A DNA stretch of 64,000 nt. It comes from Eisenbergiella porci. Lineage in GTDB: Bacteria > Bacillota > Clostridia > Lachnospirales > Lachnospiraceae. Positions 18,552 through 27,268 of this stretch are shown one piece after another. The stretch lies in contig NZ_VUMI01000008.1 of assembly GCF_009696275.1 (NCBI RefSeq), forward strand, positions 62,001 to 126,000, read 5' to 3'. Below the pieces are notes generated by a model, which did no database searches, was not told the origin of the DNA, and worked only from the letters and a program-made list of their open reading frames with translations. Position numbers and translations under genes: made by a program. Every line of letters starts with the position of its first letter. Position 1 is the first letter of the stretch.

Positions 18552-19317
18552 ATGAAAAATATATCCGCAAGGCAATATCAAATCCTGGCCGACCATATGA
18601 GCATTTACCAGTTCATGATTGATATTTATGAGAAAGACTGGCGCAACGGGGTTCCGGCCCCTTTCCCGGAATACGCCCTATCCTCCGAATGGATGGATAA
18701 ATCCTATACCCACAGGAACCGTATCTGGGAGGAGGACGGGAATATTGTTGCCTTCTGTTTTACCGCGGCACTCATGGATGCCGCCCGCAAAGCCGGTTAT
18801 ACTCAGACCAGTTCCTATACTGACATGATATATGAATTTGATAAGCCTCTGGATTTTCCGCTTCCCGAAGGGTATCACTTCGTGGAACCGGGAAAATGCA
18901 TTATTGAAAAAATCCAGGAAGGCTGCTGGAAGGGCTTTAATCACGAGGCAGAGGAAGGCCCCTGTATGGAAATGCGGAAGGCGGCTATCATCTTTGCCAG
19001 GCGCCGCATGCCACCATGCAGTATCCTGTGGCAATTGAAAATGAAAATGGAGAGTATGTTTGCTATGCCGGGATGTGGTGGACTCCGGAAAACCATCTGG
19101 CTTATATGGAACCGCTTTGCACAGTCTTTTCAGAAAAATGCAATTTGAACATAAGTATATTGTATTCTTCCCTGTACACAGGAGTCATGGAAAAATCATG
19201 CGGCAGTACGCGTTCAAACAACTGGTTAGTCACTTGAAGATTTCTGATACGGGACATTTTATAAGTACGGATGTCATTTTTATGAACAGATCAGGCGACC
19301 AGATACCAGGCATGTGA
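18552..19317 (+). pseudogene. GNAT-type acetyltransferase, frameshifted
   Basis: An ATG with GAAAGGA upstream opens MKNISARQYQILADHMSIYQ, followed by a normal N-terminal domain to about residue 150. The continuation lies in the next frame from ~19010: TMQYPVAIENENGEYVCYAG, MWWTPENHLAYMEPLCTV, the hallmark core of GNAT enzymes of this size. After PLCTV the acetyl-CoA-binding loop is lost, and only a weak match (TFYKYG..FYEQ) remains at ~19255-19290 in another frame. The enzyme is non-functional. The lesions match the pattern of decay in the neighbouring exporter. Confidence 0.65.
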
Positions 19318-19331
19318 TTTGAAAACCAGCT

Positions 19332-19766
19332 TCAGCGGCTCAACAGTCTAATTGCCCGCTCCAGCGCTGATATATTGTCCCGTTCCTTTTCAGGACTGCC
19401 CCAATACGAAAAATCAATCTCCAACCATTCCGATTGTATATTGTGGCTGAACAACCCGGCTACCTTGTTCAAAGTTTTACCAACATCCGGATAATTGGAT
19501 GATTTCAGGATTTGCAGGGCCTGAATCATATTACTTTGTTCTGCCTGTGTGAAATAGGACTTGTCTAAGGAATAACCTTGCAGTAAGGACAGACCGCCGC
19601 CATATCCTTTCTGTGATGTGATTGGTATGCCCGCCGCCGGGAGTATATTGATGTCCCTGTAGATCGTACGTGTGGAACCACCAAGCTCCTCCGCCAGCCG
19701 TTTCGCCGTCAGGCAATCGCAGCTTAACAGCAAAAACACAATTTGAATCAGTCTGTCTATCTGCAT
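19332..19766 (-). pseudogene. YafY-type HTH regulator, C-terminal half missing
   Basis: 144 residues start with a DeoR-like helix-turn-helix (MQIDRLIQIVFLLL, then AKRLAEELGGSTRTIYRDIN, IPITSQKGYGGGLSLL). The linker helix region follows (TQAEQSNMIQALQILKSS). Members continue for another ~150 residues with a WYL sensor domain, but here the frame stops at ISALERAIRLLSR, just where WYL would begin. It may still bind DNA without ligand control, or be inactive. It overlaps the preceding gene by 10 nt, so it was translationally coupled to it. Confidence 0.6.
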
Positions 19767-20152
19767 ATTGAAAACAATTCTTCCCCCAAATATTTGTCAT
19801 ACGGCGCTACCAGGCACTTTTCAATTGCCTTCCAATAGCTGTCGTAAAGATTTTTTTGTGCTGCCCCATAGCTTTCTTTCGTATCAAACTCCCAATAGAG
19901 CATGTATTTAACGCTTTTTACAAAGCGGGTGAACTTAGGCGGCGGCAGCCCTTCTTTAATCTGTTCCATGTCGATATGGTACTCTCTCTTTATAAACCGC
20001 AGCAGGAGCAGACCCTTTTGCTTTTCCAGAAAAGATTTTGCTTCCAGCATAAGCGCCTCAAACTCATCAACCTTTTGCGGCTTGACTTGATAAATACATA
20101 TTTCAGTAAACGGCTTATTCCATCCCTCCTTTGTCTCAGTCAATTTTATCAT
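19757..20152 (-). CDS. Small protein, possible dimeric alpha-beta barrel fold, damaged start
   Basis: About 131 residues from the ATG at 20152; the core begins KPFTEICIYQVKPQKVDEFE and continues ALMLEAKSFLEKQKGLLLLR, a pattern like antibiotic-biosynthesis-monooxygenase-type domains. I do not recognise a specific family. A strong GGAGGG (20123-20128) is followed at once by ATG-GAA-TAA, a dead end, while the conserved-looking frame has no start codon at that spacing. This suggests a recent start-site lesion. The upstream ATG lies next to a perfect palindrome and has no RBS. It forms a pair with the truncated YafY-type regulator, which probably once controlled it. Confidence 0.45.
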   Translation of the reverse strand: MIKLTETKEGWNKPFTEICIYQVKPQKVDEFEALMLEAKSFLEKQKGLLLLRFIKREYHIDMEQIKEGLPPPKFTRFVKSVKYMLYWEFDTKESYGAAQKNLYDSYWKAIEKCLVAPYDKYLGEELFSICR

Positions 20153-20153
20153 G

Positions 20154-20183
20154 AGGAATGCGACATCAGCATGTCGCATTCCT
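20154..20183. promoter_or_regulatory. Perfect 13-bp palindrome, likely operator
   Basis: AGGAATGCGACAT (20154-20166), 4-nt centre, ATGTCGCATTCCT (20171-20183). It sits just upstream of the small gene / YafY-type regulator pair and lacks a T-run, so an operator is more likely than a terminator. Confidence 0.55.
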
Positions 20184-20234
20184 AAAAATATGCATATGTT
20201 ATTATCAAATACATGAAAATAATTTTCAGAATTG

Positions 20235-20687
20235 TCATGAAACCTTTTTGGTTTCTGTTAAGTTTTTTGCTTTTAACTGTGCCGTTGTTTCTTCTGTTAT
20301 GTGCAACGCTCCTACAACGAAGCACTCCTGACGCATATAATTATTTTTCTCCAGGCGTGAATGCAGATAAAAATTTGTATTCTCAGCAATGCGGAACATA
20401 CATTTCGCTGCTTTTTCCTCACCTATCCGTTCACATCCCCGGATGTGTTCATCCACACTGTCAGGATAAACATTATACAGGGGGAATACTACCAGACGCC
20501 GCCCGGAGGATTTTAATATCCATCCCTCATAAACCTGTGTTTCCGTATCCTGATACAGGTTAATAATCTGTTCCTCTAATTTTAATATTGGTTCATTCAT
20601 CAGCCTCATCTCTCCTTTTCCTGATTTCAGCTGACTATACCATCTTTCTGCCCGGATTTCTTGTATGATATCTTCCCCCGGGGACAT
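20235..20687 (-). CDS. GNAT N-terminal-domain-like protein, apparently truncated
   Basis: From the ATG at 20687 (AAAGGAAGGG 6-7 nt upstream) the frame encodes 150 residues; an internal start at 20600 is possible. The segment ILKLEEQIINLYQDTETQVY, EGWILKSSGRR, then NVYPDSVDEHIRGCERIG and FRIAENTNFYLHSRLEKNNY resembles the N-terminal domain of two-domain GNAT acetyltransferases. The catalytic acetyl-CoA-binding domain that should follow is absent, the frame ending ITEETTAQLKAKNLTETKKVS. It is likely a remnant; sequence after the stop shows no second domain in any frame. Confidence 0.45.
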   Translation of the reverse strand: MSPGEDIIQEIRAERWYSQLKSGKGEMRLMNEPILKLEEQIINLYQDTETQVYEGWILKSSGRRLVVFPLYNVYPDSVDEHIRGCERIGEEKAAKCMFRIAENTNFYLHSRLEKNNYMRQECFVVGALHITEETTAQLKAKNLTETKKVS

Positions 20688-20702
20688 TTTCGTCCCTTCC
20701 TT

Positions 20703-20766
20703 TAGAAAAAATAAAAAACAGGCTCTTTCCATTCTCATGAATCAATCATGGAAAGGCCTGTTTTCA
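20703..20766 (-). terminator. Terminator of rsmH
   Basis: On the minus strand AAACAGGCCTTTCCAT pairs with ATGGAAAGAGCCTGTTT (one bulge) and is followed by TTTTTATTTTTT. Confidence 0.85.
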
Positions 20767-20787
20767 TGCACTTTTATCAACCATCCG

Positions 20788-21843
20788 TCAATCCGCGGCC
20801 CGGATTGCCCATCTCATTTTTGTAGAACGTGCCCTGCTGTTTCTGGCGCACTCCTCCGCCGAAGGCCGGATCACCTCATCGGAAATCTCACTGTAAATCC
20901 CTTCCTTATAGAACTGTTTAAAGGACTTCTTCACAATACGATCCTCCCCGGAATGGAAGGTCAGTATTGCCGCTCTTCCATTAGGAGCCAGTACCTGGGG
21001 AAGCTTTTCCATCAGGGCATAGAGGGCTTCAAATTCACTGTTAACATCAATCCGGAGCGCCTGGAAGGTTCTCTGGCAGGATTTTTTCACTGCTTCTTTT
21101 CTCTCCGGAGCAGGGAGAAAGGAAAGCGCGTCCTCGATCGCCTGACGCAGTTCCCCGGTGGTTTCAATGTGTCCGCCCTTTTTCAGCCGGGATACTATCT
21201 CCTGGGAAATCTCCTTTGCATAAGGCTCATCGGAATTTTCCTGAAGCATCCCCATAAGCTCTTCCCGGAAAATATTTTTCAGGCGCTGCGCCGCGCTGAT
21301 GCCCTTCTGCGGATTCATGCGTAAATCCAGCGGGCCTTCCGTTTTATAGGAAAACCCTCTGTCGGGATTATCAATCTGCATGGAGGAAACGCCTAAATCC
21401 GCCAGTATGAAATCAAATCTCCCCGCATCCCGGGCCACCAGATCAATATCTGCGAAGTTCTGCAGCCGGATGGTAAGGATATCCTCCCCATAGCCCAGCT
21501 TTTCCAAGCGTTCCTTTGTTTTTGCCGACTCAATGGGATCCACGTCCAGCGCGTAAAGATGCCCCTTAGACTGCAGGCATTTGAGCATCTCCTGTGTATG
21601 GCCGCCATACCCCAGTGTTGCATCCAGCCCTGTCTGTCCCGGCTTGATCTGCAGAAAATCCAGAATTTCCTTCACGCAGATGGAAATATGCATCCCTGCG
21701 GGCGTGCTTCCTTTTTCAATTACCCTGGATACGGTATCCGCATACTTTTCCGGGTTCAGCTCCTTGTATTTTTCTTTATAATTTTTAGGATACGCGCCTG
21801 AATAACGGATACGTCGTTTATGCTTTTTCTCCTGATTTTCCAT
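20788..21843 (-). CDS. rsmH: RsmH-type 16S rRNA methyltransferase, stand-alone paralogue
   Basis: Start at 21843 (MENQEKKHKRRIRYSG) is supported by AAGGAG 7 nt upstream; 351 residues. The SAM site LDATLGYGGHTQEML, the motif DFILADLGVSSMQID, RGFSYKTEGPLDLRM, and the C-terminal CQRTFQALRIDVNSEFEAL and ILTFHSGEDRIVKKSF are those of RsmH, which N4-methylates C1402 of 16S rRNA. Two features are unusual. It lies outside a division-cell-wall cluster, next to a sugar operon, and it has a basic ~45-residue N-terminal extension before the usual start (PAGMHISICVKEIL). It may be a second RsmH-like enzyme with a different target; sequence cannot tell. Confidence 0.85.
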   Translation of the reverse strand: MENQEKKHKRRIRYSGAYPKNYKEKYKELNPEKYADTVSRVIEKGSTPAGMHISICVKEILDFLQIKPGQTGLDATLGYGGHTQEMLKCLQSKGHLYALDVDPIESAKTKERLEKLGYGEDILTIRLQNFADIDLVARDAGRFDFILADLGVSSMQIDNPDRGFSYKTEGPLDLRMNPQKGISAAQRLKNIFREELMGMLQENSDEPYAKEISQEIVSRLKKGGHIETTGELRQAIEDALSFLPAPERKEAVKKSCQRTFQALRIDVNSEFEALYALMEKLPQVLAPNGRAAILTFHSGEDRIVKKSFKQFYKEGIYSEISDEVIRPSAEECARNSRARSTKMRWAIRAAD

Positions 21844-21897
21844 CCTGTCTCTCCTTCCGTTCATCTTGCATACAGCAGATTTCTCTATGCTTCCTCT

Positions 21898-21926
21898 ACT
21901 ATAGCAACTAATACGGCGGAGAGCAA
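21898..21926 (-). promoter_or_regulatory. Weak promoter of rsmH
   Basis: Minus-strand TTGCTC, 17-nt spacer, TATAGT. It separates rsmH from the sugar operon upstream. Confidence 0.4.
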
Positions 21927-21951
21927 CTTTTCCTGTTCTAATTTAACCTGT

Positions 21952-22776
21952 TCAGCCTTTGATACCACCGGCCATAACACCATGTTTAAAATTTTTCTGG
22001 GCACAGGTATAGACAATAATAATGGGAATCATGGAAATCAGGCTGCCTGCCATCAATACATTGTATTCCGTACCATACTGCCCGTTTAAATTATTTAATG
22101 CCAAAGTCAGAGTCATTTTATTTCTATCCGTCAGCATCAACAGCGGCCACAGGTAATCATTCCAGCTTTCCATAAAGGTCGTGATTGTCAGCGTGGCAAT
22201 AGAGGAACCGCACAGAGGCAGGATTACCACCCGGAATATCCTGAACATCCCCGCTCCGTCAATACGTGCCGCTTCCATAAAATCATTGGGAATGGAGCGC
22301 ATCTGTTGTACCAGCATAAAAATACCAAATACACGGAAAAGAGAAGGTAATATCACGCTGGGATATGTATTAATCAGTCCCAATTTATTCATAACCACAA
22401 AAAGAGGAATTAAAGTCACCTGAGTGGGTATCATCATGGATGCCAGATAAAGCTTCAGCAGTCCATCTGCACCCGGAAAACGGATTTTGGTAAAGGCAAA
22501 TGCCGCCATAGAGGCAGAAAGGATTGTAATCAGCGTATAGGAGATGGTAATAAAAAAGCTGTTGAAAATTGCCTTTAAAAATGGAAACTTTGAAAAAACC
22601 TTTCTATATGCATCCATGGTCGGATTTTCCGGTATCCATTGGATCGGTATCTCCATTAATGCTCCTTTACTTTTCAACGAGGTGGAAACCATCCAGAAGA
22701 AGGGAACCATCACCACCACGGCAATCAGGCAGGATATCGCATAAAAGCGAAATACTTTCCAAAATTTATGATTCAT
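21952..22776 (-). CDS. Carbohydrate ABC permease, MalG/UgpE type
   Basis: 274 residues with six membrane spans and the ATPase-coupling EAA loop (EAARIDGAGMFRIFRVVILP, ~195-214). The N-terminus (CLIAVVVMVPFFWMVSTSLK) is typical of the MalG-like subunit. Its start overlaps the end of the other permease by 11 bp, so they are co-translated. No ATPase gene is in the operon; such systems usually share a general MsmX/UgpC-type ATPase encoded elsewhere. Confidence 0.93.
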   Translation of the reverse strand: MNHKFWKVFRFYAISCLIAVVVMVPFFWMVSTSLKSKGALMEIPIQWIPENPTMDAYRKVFSKFPFLKAIFNSFFITISYTLITILSASMAAFAFTKIRFPGADGLLKLYLASMMIPTQVTLIPLFVVMNKLGLINTYPSVILPSLFRVFGIFMLVQQMRSIPNDFMEAARIDGAGMFRIFRVVILPLCGSSIATLTITTFMESWNDYLWPLLMLTDRNKMTLTLALNNLNGQYGTEYNVLMAGSLISMIPIIIVYTCAQKNFKHGVMAGGIKG

Positions 22777-23671
22777 AATGCACCCACCCTTTCTGCAGCT
22801 TCATCTGCACTCCGGTAAGTGCAAAAATAATCACGAATAAAAGCCAAGAATAAGCCGAGGCGTACCCCATCTTAAAATACTTGAAGCCATAGGTATATAT
22901 CCGTTCCACCATAACCTGTGTCGCGCCGTTCGGCCCTCCCTCCGTCATGATCATTACCTGCGGAAACAATTGAAATGCATTAATTAATGACATAATCATA
23001 CAGAAAAATATAGATGGCGTCAGCAGCGGAAGGGTAATGCTGAAGAACTGTTTTCTTTTGCCTGCGCCATCCACACGGGCAGCTTCATAATATCCTGTAT
23101 CAATAGCTTTCAGTCCTGACAGCAGAAACAGGCCAAAAAATCCCATGTCCTTCCAGACAGATGCCAGTACGATAGCCGGCATCGCCCATACCTCACTTGT
23201 CAGCCAGCTGGGGCCTTTTATCCCTACAATGGAAAGGAGCTGGTTAAAAATACCATACTGGGGGCTTAGTACCCATTTCCAGATCAGGCTGGCCGCCACC
23301 CAGGAGGTCAGCACAGGAATATAATACATTACCCTGAATACAGTGATTCCCTTCATATTTTTATTCAGAATCACAGCCACTCCAAGAGCCGCAATAAAAA
23401 CAAGCGGAATATAAAGCACAATATAATAAAACGTATGCCCCAACACCTTCCAGAACTCTATGGCGCCAAGAATCTTTATATAGTTATCGAAACCGATAAA
23501 ATGGCCGGACAGCGTCTTCCAGTTGAGTGAATCCAGCCCGTTCCAGTCCGTAAGGCTGATAACTACCGATATCACAATCGGAAGCAGGCTGAAAACTATC
23601 ATGCCCGTAAGGCTGGGAAGCATAAATGGAACTGACTGCAGCAGCGCTTTTTTCTGTCTTTTTTTTCTCAT
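22766..23671 (-). CDS. Carbohydrate ABC permease, MalF/UgpA type
   Basis: 301 residues, six spans, opening with MRKKRQKKALLQSVPFMLPS and carrying the EAA loop YYEAARVDGAGKRKQFFSIT (~203-222). It pairs with the MalG-type permease. The start lies 129 nt after the binding-protein stop, and a strong GC-rich hairpin in that gap (23715-23774) probably lets the binding protein be made in excess over the permeases. Confidence 0.93.
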   Translation of the reverse strand: MRKKRQKKALLQSVPFMLPSLTGMIVFSLLPIVISVVISLTDWNGLDSLNWKTLSGHFIGFDNYIKILGAIEFWKVLGHTFYYIVLYIPLVFIAALGVAVILNKNMKGITVFRVMYYIPVLTSWVAASLIWKWVLSPQYGIFNQLLSIVGIKGPSWLTSEVWAMPAIVLASVWKDMGFFGLFLLSGLKAIDTGYYEAARVDGAGKRKQFFSITLPLLTPSIFFCMIMSLINAFQLFPQVMIMTEGGPNGATQVMVERIYTYGFKYFKMGYASAYSWLLFVIIFALTGVQMKLQKGWVHYES

Positions 23672-23714
23672 AATCCTTATCCTCTTGGCAGGACGGCTCC
23701 CTGCGCCAGATAGC

Positions 23715-23774
23715 CGCGGCGGCCTTCACCCTTTTCATCCCGTTGTCGGGACAGGGGCTTACCGGGCCGCCGCG
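23715..23774 (-). promoter_or_regulatory. Intergenic hairpin between binding-protein and permease genes
   Basis: CGCGGCGGCC (23715-23724) is perfectly complementary to 23765-23774, with a smaller stem inside (CCCG/CGGG). No T-run follows, so mRNA stabilisation or partial attenuation is more likely than full termination. Confidence 0.55.
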
Positions 23775-23799
23775 TTCCTATTATTTCCCGGAATCAGTA

Positions 23800-25143
23800 T
23801 TACTTAAGTGTAATCTGTGCCTCACATTCGCTCTGCGCCTGATCAAGTGCTTCCTTAACAGTAAGCTTTCCGGATGCCGCCATGGAAAGTTTATCCGTAA
23901 TAATATCAGACATTAAAGAATAATCTTCAATAATAGGCGCAACTACAAGGTAGTTCAGGGAATCAAACACCGCCTGACGGTTTTCGGGAGGTGTAATCGC
24001 AAGATAACCTGAAAGCACTTCCTGATTGTTAACAGCAGGAAGATCCCAACCTGCTTCGATTCTTATCTGTGCAGCTTTATCACTTGATGCCAGCCAGTTG
24101 ATCCATGCAGCTGCCGCTTCTTTTTTCTCACTCTTCTCATTCACTACAAGGGCATTGCTGAAAAAATGGGTTGCTTTCTGTGTTCCTCCGGGCTCCACAC
24201 AGATATCCCATGCAAAATCACACCCTTCCGTAAAGGTTGAAAAAGCCCAGATACCGGTAGGAATCATTCCCAGACGGCCGCTTTGGAACAAATCCCAGTC
24301 ACCCATTCCCCCCATTTGCTCTTCATTCGGCTGTACGTTACTCTCTGTCACCTTATTAATCATCATTTCTGCGGCTTTCAGGTTTTCTTCCGAATTAATT
24401 GTAAATGCGGATTTATCCTCGCTCAGGATGCTGCCGCCGTACTGTGCTGCGACCTTGAAAAATTCATTGAAGGTAATCGGCTGATAAATACCATAAGTAT
24501 TCTCATCCAAAGCTCTGATAGCTTTCGCAGCCTTCAGCGCATCATCCCAGGTCCAATCATCAGAAGGATAATCCTGCTTTGCCTGATCGAACAAATCCTT
24601 ATTATAAATCAAAACAACATTAGAGAAATTACCGGGAACCCCATACTGTTTTCCATCCAAATTAAAAGCGCTCAGCGCTGTCTCATCATAACCTGCAGTA
24701 TCTATTCCGGTTAACTCCGCCAATGCTCCTTTATTTGCATAGGCAGCAAAATTCTCAATATTCAGTTCATAACAATCCGGCGCTGTCCCTCCTGCCACAC
24801 GGGTCTGCATCTGGGTAAAATAATCATCATAGCCAATTGTCTCAATCTGCACAGTAATATTAGGGAACTCCTCATGAAAGGCATCATACATTTTCTGAAG
24901 CGTTTCCTCATTGCTGCCGGAAGCATTAAAATTAGCATATGTAATAGTCACTTCCTCCGGGGAATCTCCCTGCGAAGTAATGTCCACCGTCTCAGCCTCC
25001 GGCTGCGCTGTCTCTGTCTTTGCAGCCGTCTCCTGTGCCGCCGGGCTCTCTGCCGTTGTTTCAGCATTGCCGCAGCCTGCAAACATTACGAGCATAGATG
25101 CACTCACTGCCATTGCCAGTAACTTTTTGATATTTCTCTTCAT
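23800..25143 (-). CDS. Sugar-binding lipoprotein of an ABC importer (family 1)
   Basis: Start at 25143 (MKRNIKKLLAMAVSASMLVM, then FAGCG) with AAGGGAG 6-7 nt upstream; 447 residues. Lipobox Cys24 anchors it outside the membrane, followed by an Ala/Glu/Thr tether and a family-1 solute-binding fold (EVTITYANFNASGSNEETLQ; TRVAGGTAPDCYELNIENFA; WTWDDALKAAKAIR). Transported sugar is not deducible, but the co-regulated GH31 glycosidase suggests an alpha-linked oligosaccharide. A LacI-type operator 82 nt upstream ties it to the adjacent regulator. Confidence 0.93.
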   Translation of the reverse strand: MKRNIKKLLAMAVSASMLVMFAGCGNAETTAESPAAQETAAKTETAQPEAETVDITSQGDSPEEVTITYANFNASGSNEETLQKMYDAFHEEFPNITVQIETIGYDDYFTQMQTRVAGGTAPDCYELNIENFAAYANKGALAELTGIDTAGYDETALSAFNLDGKQYGVPGNFSNVVLIYNKDLFDQAKQDYPSDDWTWDDALKAAKAIRALDENTYGIYQPITFNEFFKVAAQYGGSILSEDKSAFTINSEENLKAAEMMINKVTESNVQPNEEQMGGMGDWDLFQSGRLGMIPTGIWAFSTFTEGCDFAWDICVEPGGTQKATHFFSNALVVNEKSEKKEAAAAWINWLASSDKAAQIRIEAGWDLPAVNNQEVLSGYLAITPPENRQAVFDSLNYLVVAPIIEDYSLMSDIITDKLSMAASGKLTVKEALDQAQSECEAQITLK

Positions 25144-25224
25144 TTTTTCTCCCTTCTGTACGCTCCGGCGCACATTCCAATCATATAATGAAAATCTGAT
25201 GTTTCAGCCTGCTCAACTTAAAAT

Positions 25225-25236
25225 TGAACCGGTTAA
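25225..25236 (-). promoter_or_regulatory. LacI-family operator upstream of the binding-protein gene
   Basis: TGAACCGGTTAA differs by one base from the box TTAACCGGTTAA that occurs beside the lacI-type gene (28358-28369). It has the CG centre expected for LacI proteins. Confidence 0.7.
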
Positions 25237-25248
25237 CTTTGCGTAAAA

Positions 25249-27237
25249 TTATGTTTCCTGAATTTTTTCCCAGGTAATCTGCCTTTCCCCCATTCCTTCT
25301 ATGGTAACTCCCTGCCTGTCCCAGCAAATGTTAATTTCTCCTGCTTCATCCCAAAAATGTTCTTCCCCCGAATTACCGGCCAACATAAAATGCAAATCCA
25401 CTGTTTTTCCGGTTTCATTCCCCGTATCCGCTGCCAGCCCTTCCCGTGCTCCGCCCTTCAATGCCAGTGCACAACCGGACCGGAGGTAAACCGGAAATCT
25501 TTCTTCAGATATAATATGACGGCTTCCTTCATATTTTCTATGAGTAAACAAACCATACCAGTTTCCTTCCGGAAGCCATATCTGTCGTTTATACTGTTCT
25601 TCTTCCAATAACGGAGCTACCAGCAGGCTTTTACCCAGCAGATATTCATCCTCCGTACATACTGCCTCTCTATCCTCCGGCCATTCATAGATCAATGGGC
25701 GCATCATCGGCCTGTATTCTCTGCAGCACAGAATAGCCGTGCTGTAAAGATAAGGCAGAAGATTCATGCGCAGTCTGTGCCAGAATCTCATTTCATTCAC
25801 AAATTCAGGACATCCCCATGCTCTGGCAATATTCCACGGGCTTCTCTCATTATTTCCTTCCATCCCCGGCATTAAATCCCGAAACTGCCCTCCGTCCGGT
25901 TCGGAATGCCACTGCATCACAGGCGCAAAGCAGGAAAACTGCGTTGCCCTTCGGTATAAATCCGGCGTGGGAAGTTCTCCGGCAAAGCCTGCAATATCAA
26001 AACTCCAGAACGGAATCCCTGTCATTGCCGCTGACAATCCTGCCTGAAGGACACTGTACAGCTCCCCATTTTCCGACTGCTGATCTCCTCCCCAGTGAAT
26101 TGGAGTTCTGTGAGCGCCGGCAAAGCCTGCTCTGGAAAAAAGCACCTTGTCCTTTCTTAAGAATTCTGTATAGGCCTCCGTATAAGTCTGGGCGTAGCTG
26201 TTTTGTGCCTCTGCTCCACTCAATTGCCGACAGAAAACCAGGTCATCTTCATGAATGAATTCACCGCCATCTGTCTTAAATCCATCCACACCCATATCCA
26301 GCAGATATCGGCGTTTTTCAAACCATGTATTTTTACTCTCCGGATTCGTAAAGTCCGGTATCAATGATCCTGAAAACCAGAAGCCTTCCGGAATCTCATA
26401 AGGACTCCCGTCCTTTCTAAACACACACAAACCCCGATGCAGAGCATCCTCTTTATCCAGCTCTAACTGTCTGCAGCTGACTTCCTCCGCTGCCTGCTTT
26501 TTATAGACAGGAATCTGCCAGAGAACAAGGTGGATACCTCTTTCATGCAGCGTGTCAATCATTTTCCGTGGATCCGGCCACATACTGCTTTTTGTAAAAT
26601 CAAATTCTTTAGCCTCATGTGCCTTGCCTCCCTCCTTAGGTTCATAACCTGCACCATTCCAGATATAAAATGTGGCCTCATCGCTCCATGCCTCCAACAC
26701 CAGGACACTGGCAGGAAAATGATATTCATCCATCAGCCGCAGCTGCTCCTCCACCGCTTTCTGCGTATTCCAGTGGTTTGCTGAAACCCAAATACCAAAG
26801 CTGTATTTCGGAGGCAGCTTGGCCGGCCCGAAGCATTTCATATACCCCGCAATAATTTCCGACGGCGTACCTGTAAACACATGTACCATGGCATCTGAAG
26901 GAAATATGCATTCAATTCTGGCTTCAAAATTAAATTCTGTCTTTTCCCTCGTCTCTACATATATGCCAAGACCTGTATCCGTTACAAAAAAAGGTGCTGA
27001 CAGATAGGTATTTTCTCCCTGATGGCAAAATTTCTCCGTCACCTGGTTTACGGCCTTCTTCCCTTTTTGGTTCAGTCCGTTATATTTTTCTCCCATGCCA
27101 TAAGCTCCTGCATACGGGATTTCTATATACAGATGATCCCCGCTGCCGCCGCATTTTCTTTGCAGCACAGCCTTATGGCCTCCTCTTAACTCCAGTTCCC
27201 ATATGCAGGGTCCTGTCTCCATAATTCTTTCTTCCAT
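25249..27237 (-). CDS. Alpha-glucosidase / alpha-xylosidase, glycoside hydrolase family 31
   Basis: 662 residues from the ATG at 27237 (GTGGAGAAGGAG just upstream; another start 21 nt earlier is possible). The GH31 barrel shows the substrate-region motif SFGIWVSANHWN, the nucleophile block GVDGFKTDGGEF and the acid/base region IPFWSFDIAGF. There is no signal peptide, so it acts in the cytoplasm on sugars brought in by the ABC system. Whether it prefers alpha-glucosides or alpha-xylosides cannot be settled. It lies between lacI and the transporter genes on one strand, 11 nt after lacI. Confidence 0.9.
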   Translation of the reverse strand: MEERIMETGPCIWELELRGGHKAVLQRKCGGSGDHLYIEIPYAGAYGMGEKYNGLNQKGKKAVNQVTEKFCHQGENTYLSAPFFVTDTGLGIYVETREKTEFNFEARIECIFPSDAMVHVFTGTPSEIIAGYMKCFGPAKLPPKYSFGIWVSANHWNTQKAVEEQLRLMDEYHFPASVLVLEAWSDEATFYIWNGAGYEPKEGGKAHEAKEFDFTKSSMWPDPRKMIDTLHERGIHLVLWQIPVYKKQAAEEVSCRQLELDKEDALHRGLCVFRKDGSPYEIPEGFWFSGSLIPDFTNPESKNTWFEKRRYLLDMGVDGFKTDGGEFIHEDDLVFCRQLSGAEAQNSYAQTYTEAYTEFLRKDKVLFSRAGFAGAHRTPIHWGGDQQSENGELYSVLQAGLSAAMTGIPFWSFDIAGFAGELPTPDLYRRATQFSCFAPVMQWHSEPDGGQFRDLMPGMEGNNERSPWNIARAWGCPEFVNEMRFWHRLRMNLLPYLYSTAILCCREYRPMMRPLIYEWPEDREAVCTEDEYLLGKSLLVAPLLEEEQYKRQIWLPEGNWYGLFTHRKYEGSRHIISEERFPVYLRSGCALALKGGAREGLAADTGNETGKTVDLHFMLAGNSGEEHFWDEAGEINICWDRQGVTIEGMGERQITWEKIQET

Positions 27238-27268
27238 AACTCCTTCTCCACTAATCATTCCCTTCCAA

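Noticed and set aside
20213-20563. Plus-strand ORF with a signal-peptide-like start
   Set aside because: Only the first ~25 residues are hydrophobic, the rest is antisense to the GNAT-like gene, and there is no RBS.
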